Assembly (NCBI RefSeq): GCF_023284045.1
Contig: NZ_JAKIKQ010000014.1
Location: 1-64,000, forward strand
Direction of reading: 5' to 3'
Length of the DNA stretch: 64,000 nt
From: Shewanella kaireitica
Lineage (GTDB): Bacteria > Pseudomonadota > Gammaproteobacteria > Enterobacterales > Shewanellaceae
This document shows positions 9,532 to 20,048 of this stretch, in pieces. The translations under genes and the position numbers were made by a program. The notes under the pieces were generated by a model that saw only the letters and a list, made by a program, of their open reading frames with translations, ran no database searches and had not been told where the DNA came from. The stretch's first letter is position 1. Every line of letters begins with the position of its first letter.

Positions 9532-10530
9532 TTAATCCGAGCTTTTAATGTTGCTTAACAAATAGTTCGGGAAGCTATGGCCATGGTTTTGTAACATTTT
9601 AGGGAACATAGAGATAGGTGTGAGTCCTGGAAAGGTATTGATCTCATTGAGCAGTACTTCGCCATCATCAGTTAAAAAGAAATCGATACGTGATAAATGC
9701 CGTAACTTCATTCCTTTAAAAGCATTGATTGCATATTGGCGGATCAAGTCGCTGACCTCTTTTGAAATATCAGCCACGACCTGAGTTTGTGCTTGGCTAT
9801 TAGCTGCGTATTTTTCGTCGAAAGTATAAAAGTTATTACTGGAACAGATCACTTCACCAGGAACGGTTGCGACAATTTCATCGTCAATCTCGTAGACAGC
9901 AACTTCTAGCTCTCTAGCACTAATGGTTTTCTCGACAATGACATAATCTGAAAAAGTAAAGGCTTGTGCTAATGTCGATGCTACATCTTCTTGATTATCG
10001 ATGCGATAACAGCCAACTGATGACCCTTGAGACGCTGCCTTAACAAAAATACTGCCCCAATTTTCAAGTGCGTTAGTTGCTTGTTCTATTGAAACGTTAC
10101 TCATCTCATTGAGAAACAGATAGGGAGTATTGGGGATGTTGAGCGCGCTAAACCACATTTTTGCGGTAATTTTATTAAAACAATTCCGGCTAGCCTCCGC
10201 TTTGCAGCCGAAGTAGGGTAGATTGATCAGTTCAAAGTAAGATTGGATATCGCCAGTTTCACCAGGAAAACCGTGAATACAAGGAATGGCAAAATCGACT
10301 TCCCAGGGAGCTCTATTATCGCCGTCAAAGCGGATCTGTCTGCGGCTAGTTAGCTCGCAATTTTCGCCAGCCGCGGTTCGATAATGACCATTTACATCTA
10401 ATTCGACGCGTAGCACATTAAATTGAGGAAGAGTCGCTAGCGAAGTTTCAAAATAGTTTGCTGATAAAAGGGATATTGCATGTTCGTCTCCACCACCACC
10501 GCAAAGTAATAAAATATTCGTTGTACTCAT
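9532..10530 (-). CDS. ddl: D-alanine--D-alanine ligase
   Basis: A 332-residue ATP-grasp ligase that joins two D-alanines for peptidoglycan precursors. The N-terminal glycine loop [11 protein letters not shown], the omega-loop and ATP-grasp region [12 protein letters not shown] (middle), and the C-terminal [17 protein letters not shown] metal- and substrate-binding segment are all present. It is about 25 residues longer than E. coli DdlB, and the glycine loop differs slightly from the usual SxEHxxS. It stands alone, not in a mur-fts cluster, so it is probably the genus's DdlA-like copy. Confidence 0.93.
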   Translation of the reverse strand: MSTTNILLLCGGGGDEHAISLLSANYFETSLATLPQFNVLRVELDVNGHYRTAAGENCELTSRRQIRFDGDNRAPWEVDFAIPCIHGFPGETGDIQSYFELINLPYFGCKAEASRNCFNKITAKMWFSALNIPNTPYLFLNEMSNVSIEQATNALENWGSIFVKAASQGSSVGCYRIDNQEDVASTLAQAFTFSDYVIVEKTISARELEVAVYEIDDEIVATVPGEVICSSNNFYTFDEKYAANSQAQTQVVADISKEVSDLIRQYAINAFKGMKLRHLSRIDFFLTDDGEVLLNEINTFPGLTPISMFPKMLQNHGHSFPNYLLSNIKSSD

Positions 10531-10644
10531 CTAATCCCCACTTGTAACTGGTTAAAATTTTGCAAGGCTCAACTATGGCGCAATCACTTAGTAATGCAAC
10601 TGTTCAAGTTGATTTTAAAGCCAGTAGCTGCTTTTATCATCTGT

Positions 10645-12627
10645 TTACTCGTCAGTGTCAGCTATTTTGCTCCAAAGACGTTCAGATAGGCCTGAAGAGC
10701 GCTGAGTTAAACGCGAGCTTGCTTGCTCAAATATTCGCTGACTGCCCAGACAAGTAAAATGATGTTTAGCGCGAGTAATTGCGGTATAAACCAACTCTTT
10801 TGATAAAAGCTGCTGTTGGGCAAGGCTTGGCCTAATCGGCATGACTAACGAGACGTGACTAAATTCACTTCCTTGGCTCTTATGAACAGTCATCGCATAG
10901 CAAGTTTCATGGCTTGGCAAGCGTGCTGGTAGTACTTTTAGCAGTCCACCATCGGCTTGAATAAAGTGCGCCATTAGTCGCCTTGAATCACTGCTCTCAT
11001 CTGGCAAAATTAGCCCTATGTCACCGTTAAAAAGGCCAAGGTTATAGTCATTGCTCTGAATGATTACCGGGCGACCAGCATAGAATTCTTGCTCGGGATT
11101 AATAAGAGCTGCGGTTGCAAGGCTCTGGCTGACACTTTGGTTGATCCCCTCTACGCCATATTCGCCGGCGCGCATGGCGCACAATATACGGTATTGATTG
11201 AAGCTATCGATAATATCAATGGCAGACACAGCTTTATTATTCATCAATTCAAGATAAGCGCCATATTTGTCAACAGACTGCGCTAACATAGCTTCTAGGC
11301 CGAGGTTTGAGTGATTGCTGCTACTGTTAGTATTGCTATGCTCTAACCAAAGCAGCTCTTTATAGCCCGTTTGCCACACCTGAGCAATCCTTTCAAGGTT
11401 AGCTTGGTTTACCGCTTCGGCCAATTGACCAATACCAGCATCGCCAATAAAGCGGTGACTGTGCATTAGCATACATAGGCTATCCCCAATCTGTGGGTCA
11501 TCACTGATAAAGTTATCTAGCGGATCATGGGTTAGTTGGCTTAACAATTTCGCCTGTTGTTTTGAATAGCGCATCTGCCATCCATTTGTCCCATCAGCTA
11601 AATTTACTCTTAAACCACTGCAGATATCTGCAAGGACTGCACCTGCTTCTACCGAGGCCAGTTGGTCTTGATCTCCTAGGAGGATAAGGCTTGCCTGTGC
11701 GGGCAGGGCAGATAATAATTTGTGCATCATTGGCAAATCAACCATAGATGCTTCATCGATAATTAACAGATCCAGTCGTAAAGGGTTATCTTTATGGTGC
11801 CTAAATTGGTGGGAGTTAGGGATAACACCAAGTAGTCGATGCAAAGTGGCGGCCTCTTCTGGGATCTGCGCCATAGTCGATTTAAGCGTGTCTTCTGGAA
11901 GATGCAGTAGCTCGCTGGCAAGCCGCTGCTTAGATGCTTTGATTGATTCACTTAAACGCGCTGCCGCTTTCCCCGTCGGAGCCACCAAGCGAATAGTCAG
12001 TTCTTGCTGTGAAGTCAGCAGATACAAAAGCTTAGTGACTGTGGTCGTTTTACCAGTGCCTGGTCCTCCAGTGATAACCGCTAAGCGTTTGGTTAACGCT
12101 GTTGCTGTTGATATCTTCTGCCAGTCATACTGCTGTTCATTTGAAGTAAATAGCTGATCGAGTAATATCTTCGCGTCATCTAACAGATCTGATGAAGATT
12201 GTTTGAGCATTGGCGATTGTGCCAAACGGATCAGGTGTGCAGCCACTTCACACTCATAATGGTAATATCGCTGTAAATACAGGTTACCCTTGTCTAAGAT
12301 CAATGGTGCTAATATGGCGCTATCAGGTGTGCTGACGGCATCAAAATTAAGTAATTCAGTTGTAAGCTCATCAACTGTCATATTAATCTGACATTGGCTT
12401 TTTTGCTCTTTGAGTGGGTTGCCAAAGTCTATTTGTTCAAGGGGCAGGCAGGAGTGCTGGCTCGAAAGATGCTGACTGAGCAAAGTACAGATCAAAATAA
12501 ACAGCGGAGATTGCTGCTGATGAAGCTGCGCCATCTGTAGTGCAAAATGTCTATCAAGCGGTGTTAATAAACGGTCGTTTTGCCACTCTTTAAGTAAAAT
12601 ATCCAATGAAGCTGAAGTTGTTAACAT
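10645..12627 (-). CDS. recD: RecBCD nuclease/helicase subunit RecD
   Basis: A 660-residue superfamily 1B 5'-3' helicase, the alpha subunit of exonuclease V. Walker A GGPGTGKT is at residues 187-194, the Walker B-type IDEASM near 285, and the C-terminal motifs SQGSEF and YTAITRAKH are intact. The N-terminal 140 residues form the RecB-binding domain. Its ATG overlaps the recB stop (TAATG), so translation is coupled. Together with RecB and RecC it processes double-strand ends for RecA loading. Confidence 0.97.
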   Translation of the reverse strand: MLTTSASLDILLKEWQNDRLLTPLDRHFALQMAQLHQQQSPLFILICTLLSQHLSSQHSCLPLEQIDFGNPLKEQKSQCQINMTVDELTTELLNFDAVSTPDSAILAPLILDKGNLYLQRYYHYECEVAAHLIRLAQSPMLKQSSSDLLDDAKILLDQLFTSNEQQYDWQKISTATALTKRLAVITGGPGTGKTTTVTKLLYLLTSQQELTIRLVAPTGKAAARLSESIKASKQRLASELLHLPEDTLKSTMAQIPEEAATLHRLLGVIPNSHQFRHHKDNPLRLDLLIIDEASMVDLPMMHKLLSALPAQASLILLGDQDQLASVEAGAVLADICSGLRVNLADGTNGWQMRYSKQQAKLLSQLTHDPLDNFISDDPQIGDSLCMLMHSHRFIGDAGIGQLAEAVNQANLERIAQVWQTGYKELLWLEHSNTNSSSNHSNLGLEAMLAQSVDKYGAYLELMNNKAVSAIDIIDSFNQYRILCAMRAGEYGVEGINQSVSQSLATAALINPEQEFYAGRPVIIQSNDYNLGLFNGDIGLILPDESSDSRRLMAHFIQADGGLLKVLPARLPSHETCYAMTVHKSQGSEFSHVSLVMPIRPSLAQQQLLSKELVYTAITRAKHHFTCLGSQRIFEQASSRLTQRSSGLSERLWSKIADTDE

Positions 12628-15600
12628 TAGTTAGCCTCAATTGATGAAGTTGTTGGTATATTGCCGAACAATAGATCGAGCTTTTCTATTAATGCTTTTG
12701 GCGGCTTATCGTAATACACCCCCGCCTGAGGCGCGCTTACTGACATACCACGTAAAAACAGATAAAAACTGCCGCCAATGTGTTGGTCGTAATCGTAGTC
12801 GGTCATTCTAAGGCTTAAATATCGATGTAAGGCTAAGGTGTAGATGATGTACTGCAGATCGTATCGATGGCTGCTAATGGCGGTCTTCATTGATTGGTAG
12901 TTATATAAATCGAGGTTATCGCCTAAATGGTTAGATTTGTAATCGGCAATAAAATACTGCTGGTTATGTTCAAAGGTTAAGTCGATAAAACCCTTGAGCA
13001 TTCCTTGTAGATCATCAAATAAAAGCCCAGCGCTATAACCAAAATCGATAAGCAGTTGATTGAGTTTATTTGCATTTAGCTTACTAATTGGCAGGTAAAA
13101 CTCCATCTCTACCAACTTCTGGTTATCGGATAATTGGGCGAGTGACAATGTGTTGTCAGTTGCCAGTGGTGCATACAGTAGATCCAGATACCAATCTTTA
13201 AGCAGCGAAGTCCAGCTCTCGTCAATGCCATATTTTTTCATCGCGTTGGGTAGATGTTCATCTAAACCGGGGCTGGCATTGGTAAAATCAATGAGTTCAA
13301 GTACCAAGTGCATAAAGCTACCCGCATTTGCACCGCGCTCGAAGGTAAAACGTGACGGCTGTTGGTCGAGCTCATCAATAATGACATCAACCTCAGGGAA
13401 CTGCTCGTCATCAGCACCTGGCTGTACTTTTTCGTGAGCGAGATGTTTTACCAGTCCAGAGTAACTTCCTACTCTCCACGGTGTTTGTTGTGGACGAATG
13501 AGTGTTTTGGGGGCTAATTTATTGTCAGGGTTGCTCGCAACCGTCAGTATACGTTGTACTTGTTCGAAGTTGTTATCACCTGCAGGTGTTAACTCTTTTA
13601 GACTAATGGCAATAGGCGCTTTATCGGCCAACTGCTGAGCTTTACTGTGCAGTTCGCTGTATTCACATATTTTATTTTCGATACCAAGCAAATAACCAAT
13701 AGCCGTTTCGTGCAATTGACTGGTCATGCCTTTACTTTTTGTCAGACGACTGTGGTTGGTGATGTACAGGTAGCATTTTAGTACTGGCCTTGTGAGCGCA
13801 ACATACAATAATCGTAAATCTTCAGCTAACGTTTCACGTTTTTGTCTATCCCATCCTTCATCTGTCTGTTCGATATCCCAAACTAGCTTATTGTGCTCGT
13901 GGTAAAGCATAGGAGCTGGTTTTTTACGATTATCTCGACTAAGGCTGACAAAGGGAATAAAGCAGATAGGGTACTCGAGTCCCTTACTTTTATGAATGGT
14001 GACTATCTGTACTAGGTTTTGCTCACTAGCGAGTTTTAATTGGGACTCTTCATTGGCTTGATTACCAATTAGTGCCTGTTCAAACCAATTGATAAGTGCA
14101 CTCATGCCATCAAGTTCACTGGCTTTTTGCTGAAGCAGTTCACTCAAATGTCTAAAGTCAGTTAAGCGGCGTTCGCCCTCATTGGTGTGAAGTAAGCGCT
14201 CGATGATGTTTGTTTGGCTTGCGAGATTAAGCAGCGCTGGCATAATGCCGCGCTTTAACCATTGTTGCTGCAAAGTGGCAAATTGCTCTAGTAGCAGTTG
14301 ACGTTTGTCTTCATCCTGATTAAAGGCGTGGATCTCCTCTGCACGGTAACCCAGTAAAGAGGTTGCAAGTGCACTACGCAATGCACGCTCATCTTTTGGA
14401 TCTGACATCGCGTACAAGATTAACAGCATCTCTCGTGCATCAACGGTATCAAATACGCTATCTCGGCTTAAAAATACTGAGCCAACATTACGCTGCTCTA
14501 ACGCTTGCTTAATGACGTTAGCTTCGTGTCTATCTCTGACCAAGACTGCAATGTCTTTTGCTTTTAGCTGAGTTGCACCGATAGCAGATAAGCCTTGCTC
14601 GGCATCGATGAGCAAGCGCGCTATCTCATCGGCAGCATCACTAGCCAATAACTGTCTTGCCGTTGTTTTATTAAGGCCTTTCTCTGGATCTTCACTAAGA
14701 AGCCGTAGCCTAAGAGCACTATTATCCGTTATCGATTCCTTGAGTATTTTCTTATCTGAGAAACTAGCAGCTTTTACGGGCACAAAAGGGATCGAGTCAC
14801 TGATAAAAGGATCATCCCGATGTGAGAATATACAGTTGACGGCTTCAACCATCTGTCGATTGGAGCGATAGTTTGTATCCAGGTTATAGTGTTTTGCTGT
14901 TTGCTCACGTGCATGGATATAAGTGTGAATATCGGCGCCACGAAAAGCATAAATAGCCTGTTTAGGATCGCCAATCATCAACAAACTTAGCGATTCTGGC
15001 TGTGCTATATCTGTAGAAGAGGTAGTAGAGTCATCTTCTTGTTTATTCGTTTGATAGATTTGATTAAAAATATCAAACTGCAGTGGATCTGTGTCTTGAA
15101 ATTCATCGATTAACGCTATGGGAAAACGCTTAGCAATTGTTCTGGATAAGAACTGAGCTTGGGAGTCTTTTAACGCTTGTGCCAGCGTCAATAACAGATC
15201 ATCCGGCGTTAACAGGTTACGCTCTAACTTTTGCTCGGCGAACCGTTTGGCGATCCCGTCTCTTGCGCTATAAAGAAAGCTCGGAATTAATTCGACTATA
15301 AGCGCTGTAAGTCTTTCTATATGCTCCAGTATCGGTGCTTGTTCTCGACTTGGGATCTCGCCGCCCTTATTGAGTTTCAAACTATTAAGCGATAATGCTT
15401 CTAATACTTTCTGTGGCGGTAGCGCGGTGCCGAAAGCGACCCAGTTATCGAGTGCATCGAACATGGCAGCAAGCTTAGGGTAACTATCAGCTTTTTTACC
15501 AAAACGAGCACCATTAAGAGGAAGGCTGTGCAACAACTCTTCTGTTTGCTCGCGCTCTCTTGGCCAAATCAATTTGAGCCGACTTAAACTTTGTACTAAA

Positions 15601-16319
15601 TTGGCTGCAACTTTATCAAATGCAGCGGGTTTAGGTTGTGCTATAGCGCTACTTGCGCCAAGCAAAGGTCGAAGTTGCCGTGACAGTTCATCTGGACTGG
15701 CAAACTTCTTTTGTATGACTCCTGCAAGACTTTCACTAAGCGGATAGCACTTTTCTCTCCAAAAATCCCGCACTGCGTGGTGCAGAAATTCGCTGTCGTC
15801 GAGGGTAAACTCAGACTCAAACAGCAGCGATGACTCAAATGCCATGTCGGCTAGAATACGTTGGCAAAATCCATGAATGGTAAAAATCGCTGCTTCATCA
15901 AGAGATTTGAGTGCTAAATCTAGACGCTTACGAGCCAGTGCTTTGTCGCATTCGGGGGTTTCGTTATAGAGTTGGCTAATGAGCTCGTCATCGACCTTTA
16001 AGCCGATAAAACAGCGATAGGCTAACTGGATTTTTTTACGGATCCGATCGCGTAGTTCGCCAGTTGCGGCATTGGTAAATGTCACCACTAAGATCTGTTC
16101 GCAGCTTAACGCTTGAGCAGTGCCATGACCAAGAAGCAAACGGACATAAAGACCTGCAATCGTGTATGTCTTTCCTGTTCCAGCACTCGCTTCAATCAAT
16201 CGACTTCCACCAAAGGGCAGAGTGAGCGTGTTAAGTGGTTCTGTGACGATATGACTTGGCCCGTCGATTTGCTCACTAGGTTTGGGTTCGTTACAAGCCG
16301 CTAATGACGAATGTTCCAT
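12627..16319 (-). CDS. recB: RecBCD helicase/nuclease subunit RecB
   Basis: A 1230-residue UvrD-like 3'-5' helicase fused to a C-terminal nuclease, the length expected for RecB (E. coli 1180). Walker A EASAGTGKT is near residue 45, DEFQDTD in the middle, and the nuclease D-x-K motif IADYKSNH near residue 1130. I chose the ATG at 16319 because a GAGGAG ribosome site sits 8 bp upstream; an in-frame GTG at 16334 would add five residues and lie inside recC. The ATG is 1 bp beyond the recC stop, so recC-recB-recD is one operon. Confidence 0.97.
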   Translation of the reverse strand: MEHSSLAACNEPKPSEQIDGPSHIVTEPLNTLTLPFGGSRLIEASAGTGKTYTIAGLYVRLLLGHGTAQALSCEQILVVTFTNAATGELRDRIRKKIQLAYRCFIGLKVDDELISQLYNETPECDKALARKRLDLALKSLDEAAIFTIHGFCQRILADMAFESSLLFESEFTLDDSEFLHHAVRDFWREKCYPLSESLAGVIQKKFASPDELSRQLRPLLGASSAIAQPKPAAFDKVAANLVQSLSRLKLIWPREREQTEELLHSLPLNGARFGKKADSYPKLAAMFDALDNWVAFGTALPPQKVLEALSLNSLKLNKGGEIPSREQAPILEHIERLTALIVELIPSFLYSARDGIAKRFAEQKLERNLLTPDDLLLTLAQALKDSQAQFLSRTIAKRFPIALIDEFQDTDPLQFDIFNQIYQTNKQEDDSTTSSTDIAQPESLSLLMIGDPKQAIYAFRGADIHTYIHAREQTAKHYNLDTNYRSNRQMVEAVNCIFSHRDDPFISDSIPFVPVKAASFSDKKILKESITDNSALRLRLLSEDPEKGLNKTTARQLLASDAADEIARLLIDAEQGLSAIGATQLKAKDIAVLVRDRHEANVIKQALEQRNVGSVFLSRDSVFDTVDAREMLLILYAMSDPKDERALRSALATSLLGYRAEEIHAFNQDEDKRQLLLEQFATLQQQWLKRGIMPALLNLASQTNIIERLLHTNEGERRLTDFRHLSELLQQKASELDGMSALINWFEQALIGNQANEESQLKLASEQNLVQIVTIHKSKGLEYPICFIPFVSLSRDNRKKPAPMLYHEHNKLVWDIEQTDEGWDRQKRETLAEDLRLLYVALTRPVLKCYLYITNHSRLTKSKGMTSQLHETAIGYLLGIENKICEYSELHSKAQQLADKAPIAISLKELTPAGDNNFEQVQRILTVASNPDNKLAPKTLIRPQQTPWRVGSYSGLVKHLAHEKVQPGADDEQFPEVDVIIDELDQQPSRFTFERGANAGSFMHLVLELIDFTNASPGLDEHLPNAMKKYGIDESWTSLLKDWYLDLLYAPLATDNTLSLAQLSDNQKLVEMEFYLPISKLNANKLNQLLIDFGYSAGLLFDDLQGMLKGFIDLTFEHNQQYFIADYKSNHLGDNLDLYNYQSMKTAISSHRYDLQYIIYTLALHRYLSLRMTDYDYDQHIGGSFYLFLRGMSVSAPQAGVYYDKPPKALIEKLDLLFGNIPTTSSIEAN

Positions 16320-16320
16320 G

Positions 16321-19300
16321 TTAGTGCTCCTCACTTTTAGAGGTGGGAGAGGGTTGCGCTCCAGCTTCTACATAAGTGGCTAGTTCGCCAAGTCTGCCTT
16401 TGTAATACAAGCTAATTAACGGTGACAATAATGTTTGCGCTGTATCGCCAAATCGTTGTTCACTAAAGTCTTCAGGGAATTGATATAAACGCTGGAAATG
16501 TGGTTCCATGCCTTCGCCTAATTGGGTCTGTTCGTCTAACCATTGAGGCTGCGCCTCACGCAATTTTTGAATATGGTCACCTTCTGCTTCAACGTAGGCT
16601 AGGGCGGTTCTTGGCATAAACATTAAAGGTTGTACTTGTCCCTGTTTAAATAAAGCTATCCACAGGCTTAATTGTTTTATTGCTTGAGCGGCAGTCATCG
16701 GCGCAAACACATGGAAATGGCCAATATCAAGTAGGTAGCTATTTATTGGCTGCTTGAGCCTAGTAATATCAGTGCTACCTTGCATTGCGCAAAGGCAAAG
16801 GTGCCTTAAGTAAACGCGCACTAAATCTCGACCATTAGCGGTTCCTGGGCGGTAGTTAACCAGTCCTTTAGCGCTTAAATCATCTATGCGACCAACCAGT
16901 TTAATAGATTGAGTTGTTAGTGTGCTGCTATCATCAAACGGTGGTAGATCAATAGCAATTTCTACGGATTGGCTTGACTCTCCTTTAAGGTACAAGCTTC
17001 TGCCTATCAGTGGGGTGATATCATGCAGATATTGGCTGAGTAATAGATCATCAAAGGGTTTGAGTGGGATATTACCTTGCGCTTTAAGGCGCTCAAGCAG
17101 TTTGTCATCAGGGCGCTCTGTTTGATTTTCTATGGCGTGATCTATCAAGACTGATTGTAATTTATAACGCTCTAAAGCATTTAAACTAAAGGGTTCATCG
17201 TTGTCATCAGCCCGAACATCAATAGATAAGTCAACTTTAAGGGTTCTATTAAAAAAGTACTGTGCAGGGTTTCGGAAAAATCGAATCAGGGCTGATAGTT
17301 CTATCTCCTCTATTTCGTTGCTATCTGGCAGAGCTGTATTTAATAGTGAAGTGTCTAAATTAATAAAGCCATTGCTACTTTTATCGTCGATATTAATAGT
17401 TGTTTGTGCCTTAGACACAGGACACCACTGCGCACTGTAACTTTGTTGTAGCGGTAAACTATCAGTAATATGAACACTTTGGTAAAGGCGTTCATCGAAT
17501 GGCTGTAGTGGCTGCTTACAGATTAACTGTGTTGAGATTGCTTGCTCTATTTTATCAACAAACAGAGCCGCTTCTTGCTCACTTTGGCTATTAGCTTTTG
17601 CCTCTAAAGCAAGTTTTGCGGGCAGGTAAGCTAACTGACAGTATTCGACTAACTCAGAGACAAGCATAGATGGGATCCGCTCTGAATCATCACGTTCACT
17701 ATTACCTATGTAACTGATATACAACTGCTGCCTTGCCGAAAGAATTGCTTCAAGGAAAAGGTATCTATCGTCTAATCGGCGAGAGCGGTCGCCTTTACGA
17801 GGACCCATTTGAGCCACCAAGTCGAAGCCGACTGGATGCTGTACTCTTGGATAGATCCCATCATTCATACCGAGTAAACAGACAACTTTAAACGGAATTG
17901 AGCGCATAGGCATTAAAGTACAAAAGTTAACACTTCCCGCGAGGTAACGTTGCCCGACTCGAGATTCTGATAAACGACTATTAAACCAGTTTTGCAACAC
18001 TTCGATGGGAAGGGGGGTCGTATGACCCGATTCGGTTAACTCTTCAGCAAGTGTGACTATCGCGTCACGGATCTCTTGTAATTGTACTTGTTCATCGTCA
18101 TCGACTAGATAAAAAGCAGCAAGTAGCAGCTCGAGCTGTTCGATACGCTCTGTTAAACTGCAACTTTGTGCTAAAGCAGCGTGCACATCGTCTAAAGCTT
18201 CAATAAAATCTAGTAGTTTACCTAACGCCTGCGCGGTTTGTCCTTCAATACCGTTGACTGCTAGCGTTTGCTGATAAAGCGGCGAGTCGTCGGCAAAACT
18301 GTAGCCTAATATAAGGCGTTTAATCCCCAGCGACCAAGCATTTTGCTCAAAGGCTGGTAGCTGATGTTCTGCTCGGCTAGCGCCATCTCGACCCCATCGT
18401 ACACCCGCTTGCTCTAGCCAGCGCTTAAGGATTGTTAGCGAGTCATCGTCTAACTCAAATCGCCTTAACACACTAGGCACTTCCAAAATACCAATGATAT
18501 CGGTGAGACCAAACCGGCTTTGATTGATATTAAGCAAGTGTAAAAAACTGGCAATCAGCGGAGATTCCTGTACTGCACCACGATCGGCAATTGCGTAAGG
18601 AATGTAATGGCTGCCCTGCTTTGCGCTAAAAACGGCATCAATATAAGGTGCGTATGCGGCCACATCGGGCATCATTATAACGATATCTTTAGGCGCTAGT
18701 GTTTGATCATTAGAATCTGTTTGCTTGGATAGCATCTCTAGCAGATGATCATGCAGGGTTTCTACTTCTCGCAGTGGACTATGGCAACTGCGAATTGTGA
18801 TCGAGTGGTCATCCTGTTGCAGCATTCTTCTGCCATCAACCGTTAAATAAAGCGAGCCATCGGGGCCTAAACTTTGCCCTCGAGTACTTAGCTGTAAAAT
18901 GTCATGTTGCACGCCGTGTAGCATGCAATCAATACCGGGATCTTGGTAACAATCTAAATTAAATGCGGTATGCTCTTCTGGCAATTCAAGCATTAGATCT
19001 AACAGCTCACGGCCCATCTTACCGTTATTTGCAAGCAATGGATTTCCGACCTCAAGCTTGTCTTCCCACTCAACTTCAAGTTTTTGTTTGTTGGCATACT
19101 GCAGAGCCATGCGGGCTCTTAGACGAGGGTCAACGATATCTCCCCAATAATGCTGACAGGGACTTAGGCTTAGCATGATCACATCAATGCGCTTAGCTAA
19201 ATGATGCAAAACATCGAGCGTTTGCGGTGCCATTGATGAGATCCCAAACACGAATAGACGCCTTGGTAGAGATGCCATAGAGGTATTTGGATCATCAAGT

Positions 19301-19989
19301 TTATCAAAAAGTGCTTGGTGTAAGTTAGCGCGGTGATACTGGCTTTTGTGTAACGTATTAGCGTTAAACTCAATTAGCGCTCGCCATAATATAGGTTGCC
19401 ATGCTTGGGCTGGTGCTAATTTGTCTCCCTTGGGTGGTAAGGTCGGCTCATTTGCTTCCCATGCTGCTATCCAATCTGGTCTGTAAACTAAATATTGGTC
19501 AAATATATCGGCTATTTGGCCACTGAGTTGATAGAGCTTTAGCGGGCTTTGCAGATGAGAACCCGATATCGTTGCAGACGCATCAGTTTCAGGGCGCTCG
19601 CCTTGTAAGTCATTTGTGCTATGGCCTTGGTTACCGCTATTTAAATAATTGGCTAAAGGAGCAAAATCATCTTGGTCGATAAGAGAGGGTAAAAGCTCCA
19701 TTAGCTTCCAGGTCATTGCAGCTTTAGTGAAGGCATTTTCCTTGGGTACATCATCTAATAAGGTATGGCAAAGCTGCCAAATAAAACTAGAAGGAAGCGG
19801 AAACTCAAGTGCTGCGGCAATACTGTTCTGCCTTGCTATCTCTAATCTTAACCAGGTTGACATACCAGGGCTTTGAACCAATATATGCTCTGGTAAAAGT
19901 AATGGTGCATCAGGCAGTGGTGTTGTTAGCTCTGTGGCTAAGATCTGCGATAATGCTTCCATCTGGTTAGATTGTACTAGGTATAGCAT
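16321..19989 (-). CDS. recC: RecBCD subunit RecC
   Basis: A 1222-residue protein whose pattern fits RecC: a degenerate helicase fold without a working Walker A, including the conserved segments QSPGMSTWLR near the start and GSVNFCTLMPMRSIPFKVVCLLG in pieces in the middle. RecC recognises Chi and holds RecB and RecD together. It is about 100 residues longer than E. coli RecC, partly from a polar insertion at about residues 115-145. The ATG has AAGGAACG upstream. It is first in the operon, with no ptrA between recC and recB, unlike E. coli. Confidence 0.95.
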   Translation of the reverse strand: MLYLVQSNQMEALSQILATELTTPLPDAPLLLPEHILVQSPGMSTWLRLEIARQNSIAAALEFPLPSSFIWQLCHTLLDDVPKENAFTKAAMTWKLMELLPSLIDQDDFAPLANYLNSGNQGHSTNDLQGERPETDASATISGSHLQSPLKLYQLSGQIADIFDQYLVYRPDWIAAWEANEPTLPPKGDKLAPAQAWQPILWRALIEFNANTLHKSQYHRANLHQALFDKLDDPNTSMASLPRRLFVFGISSMAPQTLDVLHHLAKRIDVIMLSLSPCQHYWGDIVDPRLRARMALQYANKQKLEVEWEDKLEVGNPLLANNGKMGRELLDLMLELPEEHTAFNLDCYQDPGIDCMLHGVQHDILQLSTRGQSLGPDGSLYLTVDGRRMLQQDDHSITIRSCHSPLREVETLHDHLLEMLSKQTDSNDQTLAPKDIVIMMPDVAAYAPYIDAVFSAKQGSHYIPYAIADRGAVQESPLIASFLHLLNINQSRFGLTDIIGILEVPSVLRRFELDDDSLTILKRWLEQAGVRWGRDGASRAEHQLPAFEQNAWSLGIKRLILGYSFADDSPLYQQTLAVNGIEGQTAQALGKLLDFIEALDDVHAALAQSCSLTERIEQLELLLAAFYLVDDDEQVQLQEIRDAIVTLAEELTESGHTTPLPIEVLQNWFNSRLSESRVGQRYLAGSVNFCTLMPMRSIPFKVVCLLGMNDGIYPRVQHPVGFDLVAQMGPRKGDRSRRLDDRYLFLEAILSARQQLYISYIGNSERDDSERIPSMLVSELVEYCQLAYLPAKLALEAKANSQSEQEAALFVDKIEQAISTQLICKQPLQPFDERLYQSVHITDSLPLQQSYSAQWCPVSKAQTTINIDDKSSNGFINLDTSLLNTALPDSNEIEEIELSALIRFFRNPAQYFFNRTLKVDLSIDVRADDNDEPFSLNALERYKLQSVLIDHAIENQTERPDDKLLERLKAQGNIPLKPFDDLLLSQYLHDITPLIGRSLYLKGESSQSVEIAIDLPPFDDSSTLTTQSIKLVGRIDDLSAKGLVNYRPGTANGRDLVRVYLRHLCLCAMQGSTDITRLKQPINSYLLDIGHFHVFAPMTAAQAIKQLSLWIALFKQGQVQPLMFMPRTALAYVEAEGDHIQKLREAQPQWLDEQTQLGEGMEPHFQRLYQFPEDFSEQRFGDTAQTLLSPLISLYYKGRLGELATYVEAGAQPSPTSKSEEH

Positions 19990-20048
19990 GGCGTTCCTTT
20001 AATAAAAGATCACTTAAATGAGCCTATAATCAAGCGAGATTATCCATT

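Noticed and set aside
11720..12157. 145-codon ORF antisense to recD
   Set aside because: Fully opposite the RecD Walker A region, with no ribosome site and no recognisable domain.
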